From: CAYJFD01 sp964369605
GTDB taxonomy: Bacteria; Bacteroidota; Bacteroidia; Bacteroidales; UBA932
DNA: 45,170 nt
Reading direction: 5' to 3'
Assembly (NCBI GenBank): GCA_964369605.1
Contig: CAYJFD010000017.1
Span: 1 to 45,170, forward strand
Shown here: positions 7,918 to 17,057 of the stretch, in pieces
How positions within the stretch are numbered: position 1 is the first letter of the stretch
Layout: each line of letters starts with the position of its first letter
Notes under the pieces: generated by a model
Seen by the model: only the letters and a program-made list of their open reading frames with translations
Database searches by the model: none
Told to the model about the DNA's origin: nothing
Made by a program: the position numbers and the translations under genes

Positions 7918-8769
7918 ATGAAACAAAGAATATTTTTATTCCTAATAATAGTATTATCTCAGACTTCTTGTGTCAGTTTTACCGAGGAGGAGAATAACGC
8001 AGATGCGCAGGCTGCACTAGTGATGTATTCGATAGTAACAGACTATGGAATGTCTAAATATGTACAAGGGCTTGACCTAGCATTAAAGGTAAACGAATAT
8101 ATAGAAGCTCAGGGTGAAGAACGATATGATATCGAGGATCTTTATTTTCCAAACTCAAAAATTAGAAGCACTTCAGATGGAGATTATGCAGTATTAGATC
8201 AAGGAGAAAAGTATGTAGCCCAAATAATTAGAAAGAATGATAAGTCCTTAACTCAGAGCGGAGCAGTATGGAATCTAGTAATATATCCATTAAATACAGT
8301 AAAAGTAGAGTTTGAAATACAAAATGTTGGAAGTGGGAAGTATAGATTGTATGCGGAGAGGAATAATCACCTAGAAGGAGAGAAGGAGCTATTAATCAAA
8401 GACCTAGACTTAGAAGTCGAGGTGGAACAGCTAGATGAGCAGTATATTCAAGTTGATGGTTTCAACTATAAGTATGTCATAACAGAAGAAAGTAGCGCAG
8501 AAGTAAGAGCCATTGACGGATCTTTTGCTACTAAATTTGAGATAAAACAAGAGTTACACGCACATAGACATACCTCCTATAGTTATGCATACTGGGGAGG
8601 GATAGGTTATTATGACGGATTAATATATCTAGATGTGGCAACTATGACAGGACGTCCTATACGAGCTGATATTCATATAGAGGGCGAGCCACTAGATGTT
8701 GTCATTAATGTAGAAGCAGGAAATCAAAAACTGACAGCTACTATTAAGGATGGCATATTATACCACTAA
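7918..8769 (+). CDS. Lipoprotein of unknown function, second of a duplicated pair
   Basis: Predicted lipoprotein of 283 aa with lipobox QTSC (Cys18). It is a paralogue of the lipoprotein at 6348-7226, with alignable segments near residues 40-60 and in the middle. It follows its own barrel gene by 18 bases, which repeats the barrel-then-lipoprotein order of the first pair. Its stop lies only 6 bases from the end of the convergent lptG gene. There is therefore no room for a separate hairpin, and transcripts from the two strands probably overlap. Confidence 0.62.
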   Translation: MKQRIFLFLIIVLSQTSCVSFTEEENNADAQAALVMYSIVTDYGMSKYVQGLDLALKVNEYIEAQGEERYDIEDLYFPNSKIRSTSDGDYAVLDQGEKYVAQIIRKNDKSLTQSGAVWNLVIYPLNTVKVEFEIQNVGSGKYRLYAERNNHLEGEKELLIKDLDLEVEVEQLDEQYIQVDGFNYKYVITEESSAEVRAIDGSFATKFEIKQELHAHRHTSYSYAYWGGIGYYDGLIYLDVATMTGRPIRADIHIEGEPLDVVINVEAGNQKLTATIKDGILYH

Positions 8770-8775
8770 TAGAAT

Positions 8776-9867
8776 TTACTTTGGAGCTATTCTGTATAAG
8801 AAGATAGCGATAATGGTAAATAAAATATTAGGTGTCCATAGAGCTATATTGGGTGGCAATGTATCGGTCACAACAAACATTTCACTAAACCTTAAGAATA
8901 GAATGTAGGAGAAACTAAGAGCTATACCTATACCAAGGTTTAGTCCTATTCCCCCGCGTCTTTTCCTTGAAGAAAGTGAAACTCCTATCATTGTCAGTAT
9001 AAAAGCAGAGAACGGAACAGCGAATCGCTTATTTTTCTCTACTAGAGAATATTTCACCATCGAGTCTCCCCTTTGTCTTTGCATCTGAATAACATTTTCT
9101 AATTCCCAATAATTAAAGGCTTCAAATGAGTTTTTTCGCATATAGAAGTCTTCTAATTTAAGCGCTATAACAGTATCTAATTGGGCTCCTGACGTAATAA
9201 CCTCTCTGTCATTATGATATTCTCGGATAAAATATCTTTTTAGTGTCCAGGCCTTAGCCGTAGTATCCCAAGTCGCAGTTTGCGCAGTAATTTTCTTTTT
9301 GAGTCTATTATCTTCGATATTTTCAAGGGTAAATCTATAGGCTGTATTGTTCCATGTACTAAATGACTCAACATATACAAACTCACCTGGAGATATTTGG
9401 TAGTGAGTATTCCTGCTAGTATTATGGAACTTTTGGTGCTTGATGTATTTTGATTCAAATTCAAGTCTTTCCCTATTAGCAGGTGGAATGATGAAGAGAT
9501 TTAATACAAGACTAAATATAGCGATAGCGGCAGATGATAGAAAATAGGGGTACATTAAGCGTCTAAAGCTGATACTTCCAGACAGCATAGCGATTATTTC
9601 ACTATGACCAGCTAGTTTTGATGTAAAGAAAATTACTGTAATAAATACGAAAAGAGGACTAAACATATTTATAAAGTATGGAATAAAGTGTATGTAGTAT
9701 TCCATCGCGATTTGCTTAATCGTCAATTGATTATCAACAAAGTCGTCTATTTTCTCGCTTATGTCGAAAATAATAACGATTACAATAATTAGTAGGATCG
9801 CTACTAAGTAAGTATTTATAAATTTCTTGATAATATACCTATCTAGTATCGTAGGTTTTAATCTCAT
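8776..9867 (-). CDS. lptG: LptG-like permease of lipopolysaccharide export
   Basis: YjgP/YjgQ-family inner-membrane protein (363 aa). With an LptF partner and the LptB ATPase, such proteins extract LPS from the inner membrane and pass it to the periplasmic Lpt bridge. The typical layout is present: three membrane helices in the first about 125 residues, a periplasmic beta-jellyroll segment (about 130-265), then three helices to the end. It is last in the alaS, lptF-fmt, tgt, lptG operon, 11 bases after the tgt stop. The assignment as LptG rather than LptF is inferred from its shorter length and from the longer permease present in the same operon. lptB is not in the window. Confidence 0.8.
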   Translation of the reverse strand: MRLKPTILDRYIIKKFINTYLVAILLIIVIVIIFDISEKIDDFVDNQLTIKQIAMEYYIHFIPYFINMFSPLFVFITVIFFTSKLAGHSEIIAMLSGSISFRRLMYPYFLSSAAIAIFSLVLNLFIIPPANRERLEFESKYIKHQKFHNTSRNTHYQISPGEFVYVESFSTWNNTAYRFTLENIEDNRLKKKITAQTATWDTTAKAWTLKRYFIREYHNDREVITSGAQLDTVIALKLEDFYMRKNSFEAFNYWELENVIQMQRQRGDSMVKYSLVEKNKRFAVPFSAFILTMIGVSLSSRKRRGGIGLNLGIGIALSFSYILFLRFSEMFVVTDTLPPNIALWTPNILFTIIAIFLYRIAPK

Positions 9868-9878
9868 CTGTTTCCTTT

Positions 9879-11009
9879 TTATATTTTAGACTCAAGTTTC
9901 TTAACCACTGCATTTTTCCACTGTGTAAAGTCTCCTTTGAGTATGTGTTCTCTTGCTTTTGTTACCACATCAAGGTAGAATGCTAGATTGTGCTCACTAG
10001 CTATTTGTGCAGCTAGCATCTCTCCAGCTATAAATAAGTGACGAAGATAGGCCTTAGTATAAAAGGAATCTACGAAAGATGTTCCCTGAGGATCTAATGG
10101 GCTAAAATCATCCATCCATTTTCTATTTCTAATATTGATCATTCCCTCCCACGTGAAGAGCATACCGTTGCGTCCATTGCGAGTTGGCATTACACAGTCA
10201 AACATATCTATGCCTCGAGCTATACCCTCTAGTAGGTTTGCTGGAGTTCCAACACCCATTAGGTAACGTGGTTTGTCAACAGGAAGAATAGGGTGAACCT
10301 CTTCTAACATCTGATACATAATCTCAGTAGGCTCTCCAACAGATAAACCACCTATCGCATTTCCTTCTCTACCAAGCGACGCGATGTGTTCTGCTGCTCT
10401 TCTTCTTAGGTCTGGGTAAACGCAGCCTTGAACGATAGGGAAAAATGCTTGTTTGTAACCATAAAGAGCTTCTGTATTGTCAAAATGTTTTATTCCTCTC
10501 TCAAGCCACTTCTGAGTAAGTGTCAGAGATTTTTCGGCGTAGCTATGGTCTGCATCACCTGGCGTACATTCATCGAAGGCCATAATTATATCAGCTCCGA
10601 TTATTCGTTGTGTATCAACATTATTCTCAGGTGTGAAGAGATGCTTAGAACCATCAATATGAGATCTAAATGTACAGCCCTCCTTTGTTATCTTTCGGCT
10701 GTCAGCTAAAGAAAATACTTGAAACCCACCACTATCCGTAAGTATAGGTCTGTTCCAATTAATAAATTTATGCAAGCCACCAGCTTTTTGGAGAACATCT
10801 AATCCTGGACGTAAGTAAAGGTGATATGTATTACCTAGAATGATTTGTGCTTTAATATCATTCTCTAAATCTCGTTGGTATACCCCTTTAACAGACCCAA
10901 TCGTGCCAACAGGCATAAAGATAGGAGTCTGGATCTTTCCGTGGTCAGTTGTTATCTCGCCACATCTAGCAGCGCTTTGTGCGTCTTTTGCTTCTAAAAT
11001 AAAATCCAT
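9879..11009 (-). CDS. tgt: tRNA-guanine(34) transglycosylase
   Basis: Replaces guanine 34 with a queuine precursor in GUN-anticodon tRNAs (376 aa). I start it at the ATG at 11009 (MDFILEAKD), one base after the stop of the preceding fusion gene; a longer frame from 11033 would overlap that gene. The active site is intact: D92 in DSGGFQVFSL, the GGLSVGE loop, and the nucleophile D271 in DMFDCVMPTR. The usual zinc motif CxCxxC before YLRH is absent: the stretch reads PLDPQGTSFVDSFYTKAYLRH, which keeps only the His. The length and the rest of the sequence are normal, so the enzyme may use another stabilising arrangement. Confidence 0.92.
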   Translation of the reverse strand: MDFILEAKDAQSAARCGEITTDHGKIQTPIFMPVGTIGSVKGVYQRDLENDIKAQIILGNTYHLYLRPGLDVLQKAGGLHKFINWNRPILTDSGGFQVFSLADSRKITKEGCTFRSHIDGSKHLFTPENNVDTQRIIGADIIMAFDECTPGDADHSYAEKSLTLTQKWLERGIKHFDNTEALYGYKQAFFPIVQGCVYPDLRRRAAEHIASLGREGNAIGGLSVGEPTEIMYQMLEEVHPILPVDKPRYLMGVGTPANLLEGIARGIDMFDCVMPTRNGRNGMLFTWEGMINIRNRKWMDDFSPLDPQGTSFVDSFYTKAYLRHLFIAGEMLAAQIASEHNLAFYLDVVTKAREHILKGDFTQWKNAVVKKLESKI

Positions 11010-11010
11010 A

Positions 11011-13383
11011 TTATTCAGCCCTCCATCCTGCAAGGAATTCTTTAACTTTTAAACGCTTCTTCCCAGCAGCTTGTAATTCTAGTATTTTTAAATATCCCTC
11101 TCCACATTTTATATATAATTCTTTCTTTCCATCACTTAGCATTGCGCCCGGTATTGCGTCAGCAGCACCATCTAATTCTATACTAGAGCAAACTTGCGTC
11201 TGATATAATTTCATAGAGCCTGTTGTCGCAGCGGGATATGGGCTAAGTCCACGAACTCGATTGTGAATACTTTCAGCATCTTGACTCCAGTCTATTTCTC
11301 GGGTTTCCTTAGTTATCTTAGGGGCATCGTTCTTTGCCATCTGTTCTTCTTGTTGAATAGCTGTGTATTTTCCCTTAACAAGAGCGTCCACTGTCTTAAG
11401 TACTAGAGGTGACCCAAGCTTCATTAACTTCTCGTACAGACTTCCTATGTTGTCCTCATCCTCTATAGCGCACTTCTCTTGGAATAAAATATTACCAGTA
11501 TCTATTTTCTGATCTATAAAGAAGGTACTTACTCCTGTTTCTTTTTCCCCATTAATTATGGCCCAGTTTATAGGAGCTGCACCCCTATAGTCTGGAAGAA
11601 GAGACGCGTGAAGATTAAATGTTTTTAGTTTAGGCATACTCCACACTACTTTAGGGAGCATTCTAAATGCAACTACTACAAATAAATCTGCATTTAAGGC
11701 CTTAAGACTCTCAATAAATGCTGCGTCTGATAGCTTCTCAGGCTGAAGAATAGGAAGTTTTAATTCTAAGGCGTATTCTTTTACTGCACTCATATTTATC
11801 TTTTGTCCTCTTCCACTAGGTTTGTCTGGAGTGGTTACTACACCGACTACATTATATCCATTTTCGATTAATGCCTTGAGAGAGGCAACGGCAAACTCTG
11901 GAGTCCCCATGAAGACTATTTTGCTTTGCTTAGGGTCTTTTGATTTTAGAAACATAAGTTTATCTGTAAAAAGCTTTATATACCTAAGGTAGGTGTCAAT
12001 ATTGAATAGGGCAGAGTCTCTCACTGCCTTCCATGTCAGGAATATACCGATAGGACTTAGGACAGCAGTTGAAATAAATGCTCCTAGTGGTGAGTTTACT
12101 ACCCCGTCAGTAGCTAATTTTTTTCCTATAATATCTATGATATAGTATAAGACAAAGAAAATAGCAGAGACTATAACAGGCATACCAAGTCCTCCCTTCC
12201 TAATGATGGCCCCAAGTGGTGCTCCGATGAAGAATAACACAAAGCAGGCAAGTGATAGAGAAAATTTTCGATATGATTCTAAACTAGTTCTTCTTATCGT
12301 ATAAGCGTGATGATTTTTCTCCCCCCTATATGATTCTATGCGCGAAATGGCAGTTTTAATGGCGCCAATGGCACTATTAACACCACTGATTTCAGATATA
12401 ACTCCATTCCATACAAGGGTAGAATCAGCTGCCTCTAAGTTTTTATAACCAGTAATATTGCTTGAAGAGTCTAATTGTAAGTGATGCTCTAGGCTGGTTT
12501 GTCTATAGACATTATCGCGCTGCCTTTTGGTGATAGTTGTAAAGATCGTAGTGATGGAATCCAAGTCATGATTTAAGGTTTTCAAATCTTTAGACATCAC
12601 ATTACTTTGATATTTTGAATCGTCCTCTGATTTCTCAAAAGAGTAATTCTCAAGGGGTATTATTAGGTCTTGTACATTAAAATTAACCTCTTGTAAAGAG
12701 TAGGTTGTATCTTTATAGGCAAACTTATTGTTTTCCTCATAAGAAACCCCATCAAAAAGAGTAAAGATAAGAGCCTTTTTATCCTCTGTAGATCTAATTA
12801 GCCCTGAATCTGCTAGAGCAACAGAATTATTTCCATTCTTCTTTGTATGGTTATACACCATAACATCGTACATCATATCTGTACGGTTGTTACGACTCTC
12901 TATTCTTAATGTATAACCCTCTATTCCATTATAAAAAGTTCCTGTTGGGATTTTGATTTCTTCTTTGGTCTTGTTAATATCGTATAGAAGAGTGTAAATC
13001 TTTCGATAAGCGACAGGGATAAGCTCATTCGACACAAAGAAGGCCGAGATACTAATGCCAAAAGCTACAAAGATCAAAGGTGTAAGTATCCTTCTAAGGG
13101 ATATACCTGCTGCCTTCATCGCTAGGAGTTCATTGTGCTCTCCCATCGCACCAAGGGTCATAATCGAAGATAGGAGAGTAGCAAGTGGCATTGCCAAAGG
13201 CAATATCGTAGCTGAACCCCATCCTAGAAATTCAAAGATGACGAAGATGCTAAGTCCCTTTCCTACAAGATCTTCTATGTATAGCCATAGAAACTGTAGA
13301 ACCAATATAAAGACTGCGATTAATAGAGTCAGAATAAATGGGCCTAGGAACGATTTTAATATGAATAGATTTAATTTTTTCAA
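11011..13383 (-). CDS. Fusion of LptF-like permease and methionyl-tRNA formyltransferase
   Basis: One 790-aa open frame joins two unrelated proteins. Residues 1 to about 476 are a YjgP/YjgQ-type LPS-export permease (LptF-like): three N-terminal helices, a periplasmic region with a helical insert, then three helices at about 372-452. Residues 477-790 are a full-length methionyl-tRNA formyltransferase, which formylates initiator Met-tRNA. It has GTPEFA (493-498), the catalytic N590, H592 and D628 in FNLHASLLPDYRGAAP and IDTG, and a complete C-terminal domain. The second part is the usual Fmt length (314 aa) counted from an internal Met477 (ATG at 11955), so Fmt could also be made separately by internal initiation. 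The frame opens with TTG at 13383, one base after the alaS stop. An in-frame stop lies just upstream and there is no nearby ATG, so TTG is the likely start. A sequencing error at the junction is possible but would have to remove a stop exactly. Confidence 0.85.
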   Translation of the reverse strand: MKKLNLFILKSFLGPFILTLLIAVFILVLQFLWLYIEDLVGKGLSIFVIFEFLGWGSATILPLAMPLATLLSSIMTLGAMGEHNELLAMKAAGISLRRILTPLIFVAFGISISAFFVSNELIPVAYRKIYTLLYDINKTKEEIKIPTGTFYNGIEGYTLRIESRNNRTDMMYDVMVYNHTKKNGNNSVALADSGLIRSTEDKKALIFTLFDGVSYEENNKFAYKDTTYSLQEVNFNVQDLIIPLENYSFEKSEDDSKYQSNVMSKDLKTLNHDLDSITTIFTTITKRQRDNVYRQTSLEHHLQLDSSSNITGYKNLEAADSTLVWNGVISEISGVNSAIGAIKTAISRIESYRGEKNHHAYTIRRTSLESYRKFSLSLACFVLFFIGAPLGAIIRKGGLGMPVIVSAIFFVLYYIIDIIGKKLATDGVVNSPLGAFISTAVLSPIGIFLTWKAVRDSALFNIDTYLRYIKLFTDKLMFLKSKDPKQSKIVFMGTPEFAVASLKALIENGYNVVGVVTTPDKPSGRGQKINMSAVKEYALELKLPILQPEKLSDAAFIESLKALNADLFVVVAFRMLPKVVWSMPKLKTFNLHASLLPDYRGAAPINWAIINGEKETGVSTFFIDQKIDTGNILFQEKCAIEDEDNIGSLYEKLMKLGSPLVLKTVDALVKGKYTAIQQEEQMAKNDAPKITKETREIDWSQDAESIHNRVRGLSPYPAATTGSMKLYQTQVCSSIELDGAADAIPGAMLSDGKKELYIKCGEGYLKILELQAAGKKRLKVKEFLAGWRAE

Positions 13384-13384
13384 A

Positions 13385-16006
13385 CTACCCTTTTGTTACA
13401 TTATTTATCATAAATTCAACAGCTTGAGGGATGCCGTCCTTTAGCTTTCCTCCAGCAGTGGCTAAAAATTTCTGTCCACCACCGCCTCCGTTGACGAATT
13501 TAGCAGCTTCTCTAATGTCCTTTGATGCATCAAATCCTCTATCAACAAGGGATTTACTATACATTAGCGTAAGATTTATTTTGCCATCAGGAGTTTCGAT
13601 ACCAGCCGCGAAAACAGTAGGGTCTTCTATCTCGTTATATATTTGGAAGGCAACATCCTTTATTACATCAGGAGTGAAAGAGCCTCTTACGTTGATGACT
13701 CTAATGCCATTGTCAACCATGCTTTCTTCTAAAAGTGAAGCTTTTAGACTGTTAACACGCTCCTTGTTAATTTGTTGCATATTTTCCTTGAACTGCTCAT
13801 TCTCTTGGAGTAACTTTTTCAGGCTAGCAACTATGTCTGGTGATCCAAATAATGATTTGATAGTGCTAATTTGGTCTTCGTTTGCTTCTACCATCATCTC
13901 TGCATGATGACCAGTGCATGCCTCAATTCTTCTTATGCCAGCAGCCACTGCTGACTCAGAAATTATCTTAAATAGACCTATCTCGCCAGTATGTTTTGCG
14001 TGAGTACCACCACATAATTCTATAGAATCCCCAAATTTAATTACACGTACTTGATCCGAATATTTCTCACCGAAAAGTGCGATAGCACCCATCTCTTGAG
14101 CCTTTTCTATATGAATGCCTCTATGTTCATCCTGCACTCTATTCTCCCTGATCATATCGTTGACTCTTCTTTCTACAGTTCTAAGTAATTCCGTTGGAAT
14201 TTTTTCGAAGTGAGAAAAGTCAAATCTAAAGTAACCAGCATTTACAGAAGAACCTTTTTGCTCAATATGATCTCCTAATATTGAACGTAATGCATTATGA
14301 AGCAGGTGAGTTGCCGTATGATTATTTGTTATATAGCTACGTTTCACCTTATCTATTTCGACCTTGAAAGGTTCATTAATATCGATAGGCAATCTATTTG
14401 TTACGTGAATAATAAGATTATTTTCCTTAACTGTATTCACGATTTCTATCTTCTCTCCTTCCTTAGTAATAATAAATCCGCTATCACCCATCTGTCCTCC
14501 ACTCTCAGCATAGAATGGCGTTTTATCAAAAACTAATTGGTAGTATTGTACGTTCTTAGAACGAACACTTCTGTATTTACAAATGCTAATTTCAGCCTCG
14601 CAATAGTCGTAGCCGATAAATTCGCATTCGCTTAAAGCCTTGATCTCTTCCCAGTCTCCTTGCTCAACACTAGCAGCGTTTCTAGCACGAGTCTTTTGTT
14701 TGTTAAGTTCTTCCTCAAAACTAGCAATATCGATAGTATAACCATTTTCCTTAGCTATAAGTTCGCTCAAATCAAGAGGGAAACCGAAGGTGTCGTATAG
14801 AGTAAATGTGTCTATTCCAGATATCATCTTAGTAGCCTTAGATTTCTCCATGACATCATTCATTAACTTAATACCTTTCGCAAGGGTGCGAAGGAATGCT
14901 TCTTCCTCCTCCTTAATAACTTTTGAGATAAGCTGCTGCTGACTAACTAATTCAGGGAAGGCCTCGCCCATTTCTTTAACAAGAGTAGGTACTAGATTAC
15001 ATAGGAAAGGAGTAGTGAAGTCTAAGAAGGTATAACCGTATCTTACAGCTCTTCTTAATATTCTCCTAATTACATAACCTGCCTTTACGTTAGATGGTAG
15101 TTGTCCGTCTGCTATAGAGAAACTGATGGCTCTAATATGGTCAGATATAACCCTCATCGCTACGTCGACATCCTTATTCTCTCCGTATTTAATGCCTGAT
15201 AGTTCAGATACCTTACGGATAAGACTTACGAATAAGTCACCCTCATAATTACTCTTCAACTTGTTAATAGCCATTACAAGTCTCTCAAGACCCATACCTG
15301 TATCAACGTGCTTATTTGGAAGAAGTTCTAGACTTCCATTTGCTTTTCTATTGAATTGAATGAAAACAAGATTCCATATTTCGACTACTAAGTGGTGATC
15401 CTTATTTACAAGAGAAGCTCCTGAAACCTCGGCTCTTTCTTTATCATCCCTAAGGTCAATGTGTATCTCACTACAAGGACCACAAGGCCCCATATCTCCC
15501 ATCTCCCAGAAATTATCCTTCTTGTTTCCTAAGATGATTCTATCTTCAGGAACGTATTTTAACCAGATATTTTTCGCCTCGCTATCTACCTCAAGATCAT
15601 CATCATTTGCACCTTCAAAGATGGTTACATAAAGCCTATCTTTTTCAAGTTTATAAACGTCTGTTAACAGTTCCCAAGCCCAAGATATGGCTTCTTCTTT
15701 AAAATAATCACCAAAGCTCCAGTTACCAAGCATCTCGAACATCGTGTGATGATAGGTATCATGTCCTACCTCTTCTAGGTCATTATGCTTTCCACTAACT
15801 CTAAGACATTTCTGTGAGTTAGCGACTCTTGGGTCTTTTATTACTGTATTTCCTAAGAAACAATCCTTGAATTGATTCATTCCTGCGTTAGTGAACATAA
15901 GGGTTGGATCTCCTTTTACTACCATAGGGGCAGAAGATACTATTTGGTGATTTTTAGATTCAAAAAAATCTTTAAATTGTTTGCGAATTTCTTGTGATGT
16001 GGTCAT
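13385..16006 (-). CDS. alaS: Alanyl-tRNA synthetase
   Basis: Charges tRNA-Ala in the cytoplasm (873 aa, normal length). I start it at the ATG at 16006 (MTTSQEIRKQF); a longer frame from 16030 has no homologous N-terminus and runs into the -7 element. The class II catalytic core is at the N-terminus (TNAGMNQFKDCF). The editing domain carries the zinc site H563 and H567 in HTATHLLH, with C665 and H669 in CGGTHAKH. The glycine-rich C-Ala end (NGGGGGQKFLATAGGK) is complete. It is the first gene of the minus operon and is divergent from the M23 gene at 16092. Confidence 0.97.
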   Translation of the reverse strand: MTTSQEIRKQFKDFFESKNHQIVSSAPMVVKGDPTLMFTNAGMNQFKDCFLGNTVIKDPRVANSQKCLRVSGKHNDLEEVGHDTYHHTMFEMLGNWSFGDYFKEEAISWAWELLTDVYKLEKDRLYVTIFEGANDDDLEVDSEAKNIWLKYVPEDRIILGNKKDNFWEMGDMGPCGPCSEIHIDLRDDKERAEVSGASLVNKDHHLVVEIWNLVFIQFNRKANGSLELLPNKHVDTGMGLERLVMAINKLKSNYEGDLFVSLIRKVSELSGIKYGENKDVDVAMRVISDHIRAISFSIADGQLPSNVKAGYVIRRILRRAVRYGYTFLDFTTPFLCNLVPTLVKEMGEAFPELVSQQQLISKVIKEEEEAFLRTLAKGIKLMNDVMEKSKATKMISGIDTFTLYDTFGFPLDLSELIAKENGYTIDIASFEEELNKQKTRARNAASVEQGDWEEIKALSECEFIGYDYCEAEISICKYRSVRSKNVQYYQLVFDKTPFYAESGGQMGDSGFIITKEGEKIEIVNTVKENNLIIHVTNRLPIDINEPFKVEIDKVKRSYITNNHTATHLLHNALRSILGDHIEQKGSSVNAGYFRFDFSHFEKIPTELLRTVERRVNDMIRENRVQDEHRGIHIEKAQEMGAIALFGEKYSDQVRVIKFGDSIELCGGTHAKHTGEIGLFKIISESAVAAGIRRIEACTGHHAEMMVEANEDQISTIKSLFGSPDIVASLKKLLQENEQFKENMQQINKERVNSLKASLLEESMVDNGIRVINVRGSFTPDVIKDVAFQIYNEIEDPTVFAAGIETPDGKINLTLMYSKSLVDRGFDASKDIREAAKFVNGGGGGQKFLATAGGKLKDGIPQAVEFMINNVTKG

Positions 16007-16027
16007 AATATGAAAAATCTTAGAGTG

Positions 16028-16035
16028 CAAAAATA
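16028..16035 (-). promoter_or_regulatory. -7 element for the alaS operon
   Basis: The minus strand reads TATTTTTG (TAnnTTTG) 21 bases before the alaS ATG. Transcription would start very close to the gene. No clear -33 element. Confidence 0.5.
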
Positions 16036-16055
16036 GGTTTTTTCTGAAAAATAAT

Positions 16056-16063
16056 TAAATTTG
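16056..16063 (+). promoter_or_regulatory. -7 element for the long plus-strand operon
   Basis: TAAATTTG (TAnnTTTG), 28 bases before the ATG at 16092, back to back with the alaS element. It is the only promoter-like site I find ahead of the fifteen-gene run to 29228. Confidence 0.5.
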
Positions 16064-16091
16064 TGCTCCATTAAATGCGTATTTTTTTACG

Positions 16092-17057
16092 ATGGATAGT
16101 AAAAAAGAATATATATATAATCAAAAACAGCTAATTTATGAACCCTACAAGGCATCTTTTAAGAAAAGGTGGCAGAGGGGCTTTTTATTTCTAGTGGTAA
16201 ATTTTTGTATATTTTTACTCCTTCTTTCTGTTTTTAGGTCAAAGGTAGACCTTCGAACTCTTAAATTAATGAACCTACAGAGTGAATTAATTACTAATTA
16301 TTCAGATGTAGCGGAGATAAGTCGAAGGCTTGATGTTGTAGATAACGCCTTAGTAGAATTACAAAATAGGGATAATTCAGTTTACCGCTCAATATTCGGA
16401 TTAGATTCTATCTCATCGGATATTCGAAATGCTGGTTTCGGAGGTGTTGATAAATATGCCTATCTAAGAAATCTTCAAGGGAAGGACTTGATAACAAGAA
16501 CCTCATCGAAGATGGATATTCTATACAAGAAGGCTTATATTCAGACAGAATCCCTAGATGAGATATCTTTACTCTCTAGAAAAGCAGGAGAGATGTCAGC
16601 TTGTATTCCTTCAATATCTCCAGTGGCCCCAAATAGGGGTGTACATAGAATATCTTCAAATTTTGGAAATAGGATAGATCCATTTAATCATAAAATCAGA
16701 TTCCATGCAGGAATTGACATCTGTGCACCTTTAGATTCAGATCCAGAAATATATGCTACGGGTAATGGAACCATAGAGGTAGCCGCAAATAATTTGCAGC
16801 TAGGTAAATATGTGGTTATCAATCATGGTTTTGGATACAAAACAAAATATGCTCATCTTAAATCCATGAATGTAGAAAGAGGACAGGAGGTGAAGAGGGG
16901 AGATGTAATCGGAATAATGGGTGATACTGGAACTAGAAGTACAGGAACACATTTGCACTACGAGGTTATCTATAAGAATAAAAGAGTTAACCCGAGTTAT
17001 TATTTTGACTTTGATATCGAGAAGGAAAGTTATTTTGATATATTAGGATTGAAGTGA
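16092..17057 (+). CDS. M23-family peptidase, membrane-anchored
   Basis: Predicted peptidoglycan-cutting or regulating metallopeptidase of 321 aa. It has a cytoplasmic N-terminus of about 28 residues and one membrane helix (about 29-48). A periplasmic stalk of likely coiled coil follows, then a C-terminal LytM domain. The zinc site is complete: H205 and D209 in FHAGID, H287 and H289 in THLHYEV. It is therefore probably active, unlike degenerate LytM activators. It heads the long operon and is followed directly by a paralogue. A role in wall remodelling is inferred. Confidence 0.9.
   Translation: MDSKKEYIYNQKQLIYEPYKASFKKRWQRGFLFLVVNFCIFLLLLSVFRSKVDLRTLKLMNLQSELITNYSDVAEISRRLDVVDNALVELQNRDNSVYRSIFGLDSISSDIRNAGFGGVDKYAYLRNLQGKDLITRTSSKMDILYKKAYIQTESLDEISLLSRKAGEMSACIPSISPVAPNRGVHRISSNFGNRIDPFNHKIRFHAGIDICAPLDSDPEIYATGNGTIEVAANNLQLGKYVVINHGFGYKTKYAHLKSMNVERGQEVKRGDVIGIMGDTGTRSTGTHLHYEVIYKNKRVNPSYYFDFDIEKESYFDILGLK

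Noticed and set aside
10428..10709. 93-aa plus-strand frame inside tgt, and similar frames opposite other genes
   Set aside because: They lie wholly within well-supported genes on the other strand, with low-complexity translations and no start context.
11010..11033. Longer tgt start at 11033
   Set aside because: It would overlap the end of the fusion gene, and the extra residues do not look like a Tgt N-terminus; the ATG at 11009 fits the family.
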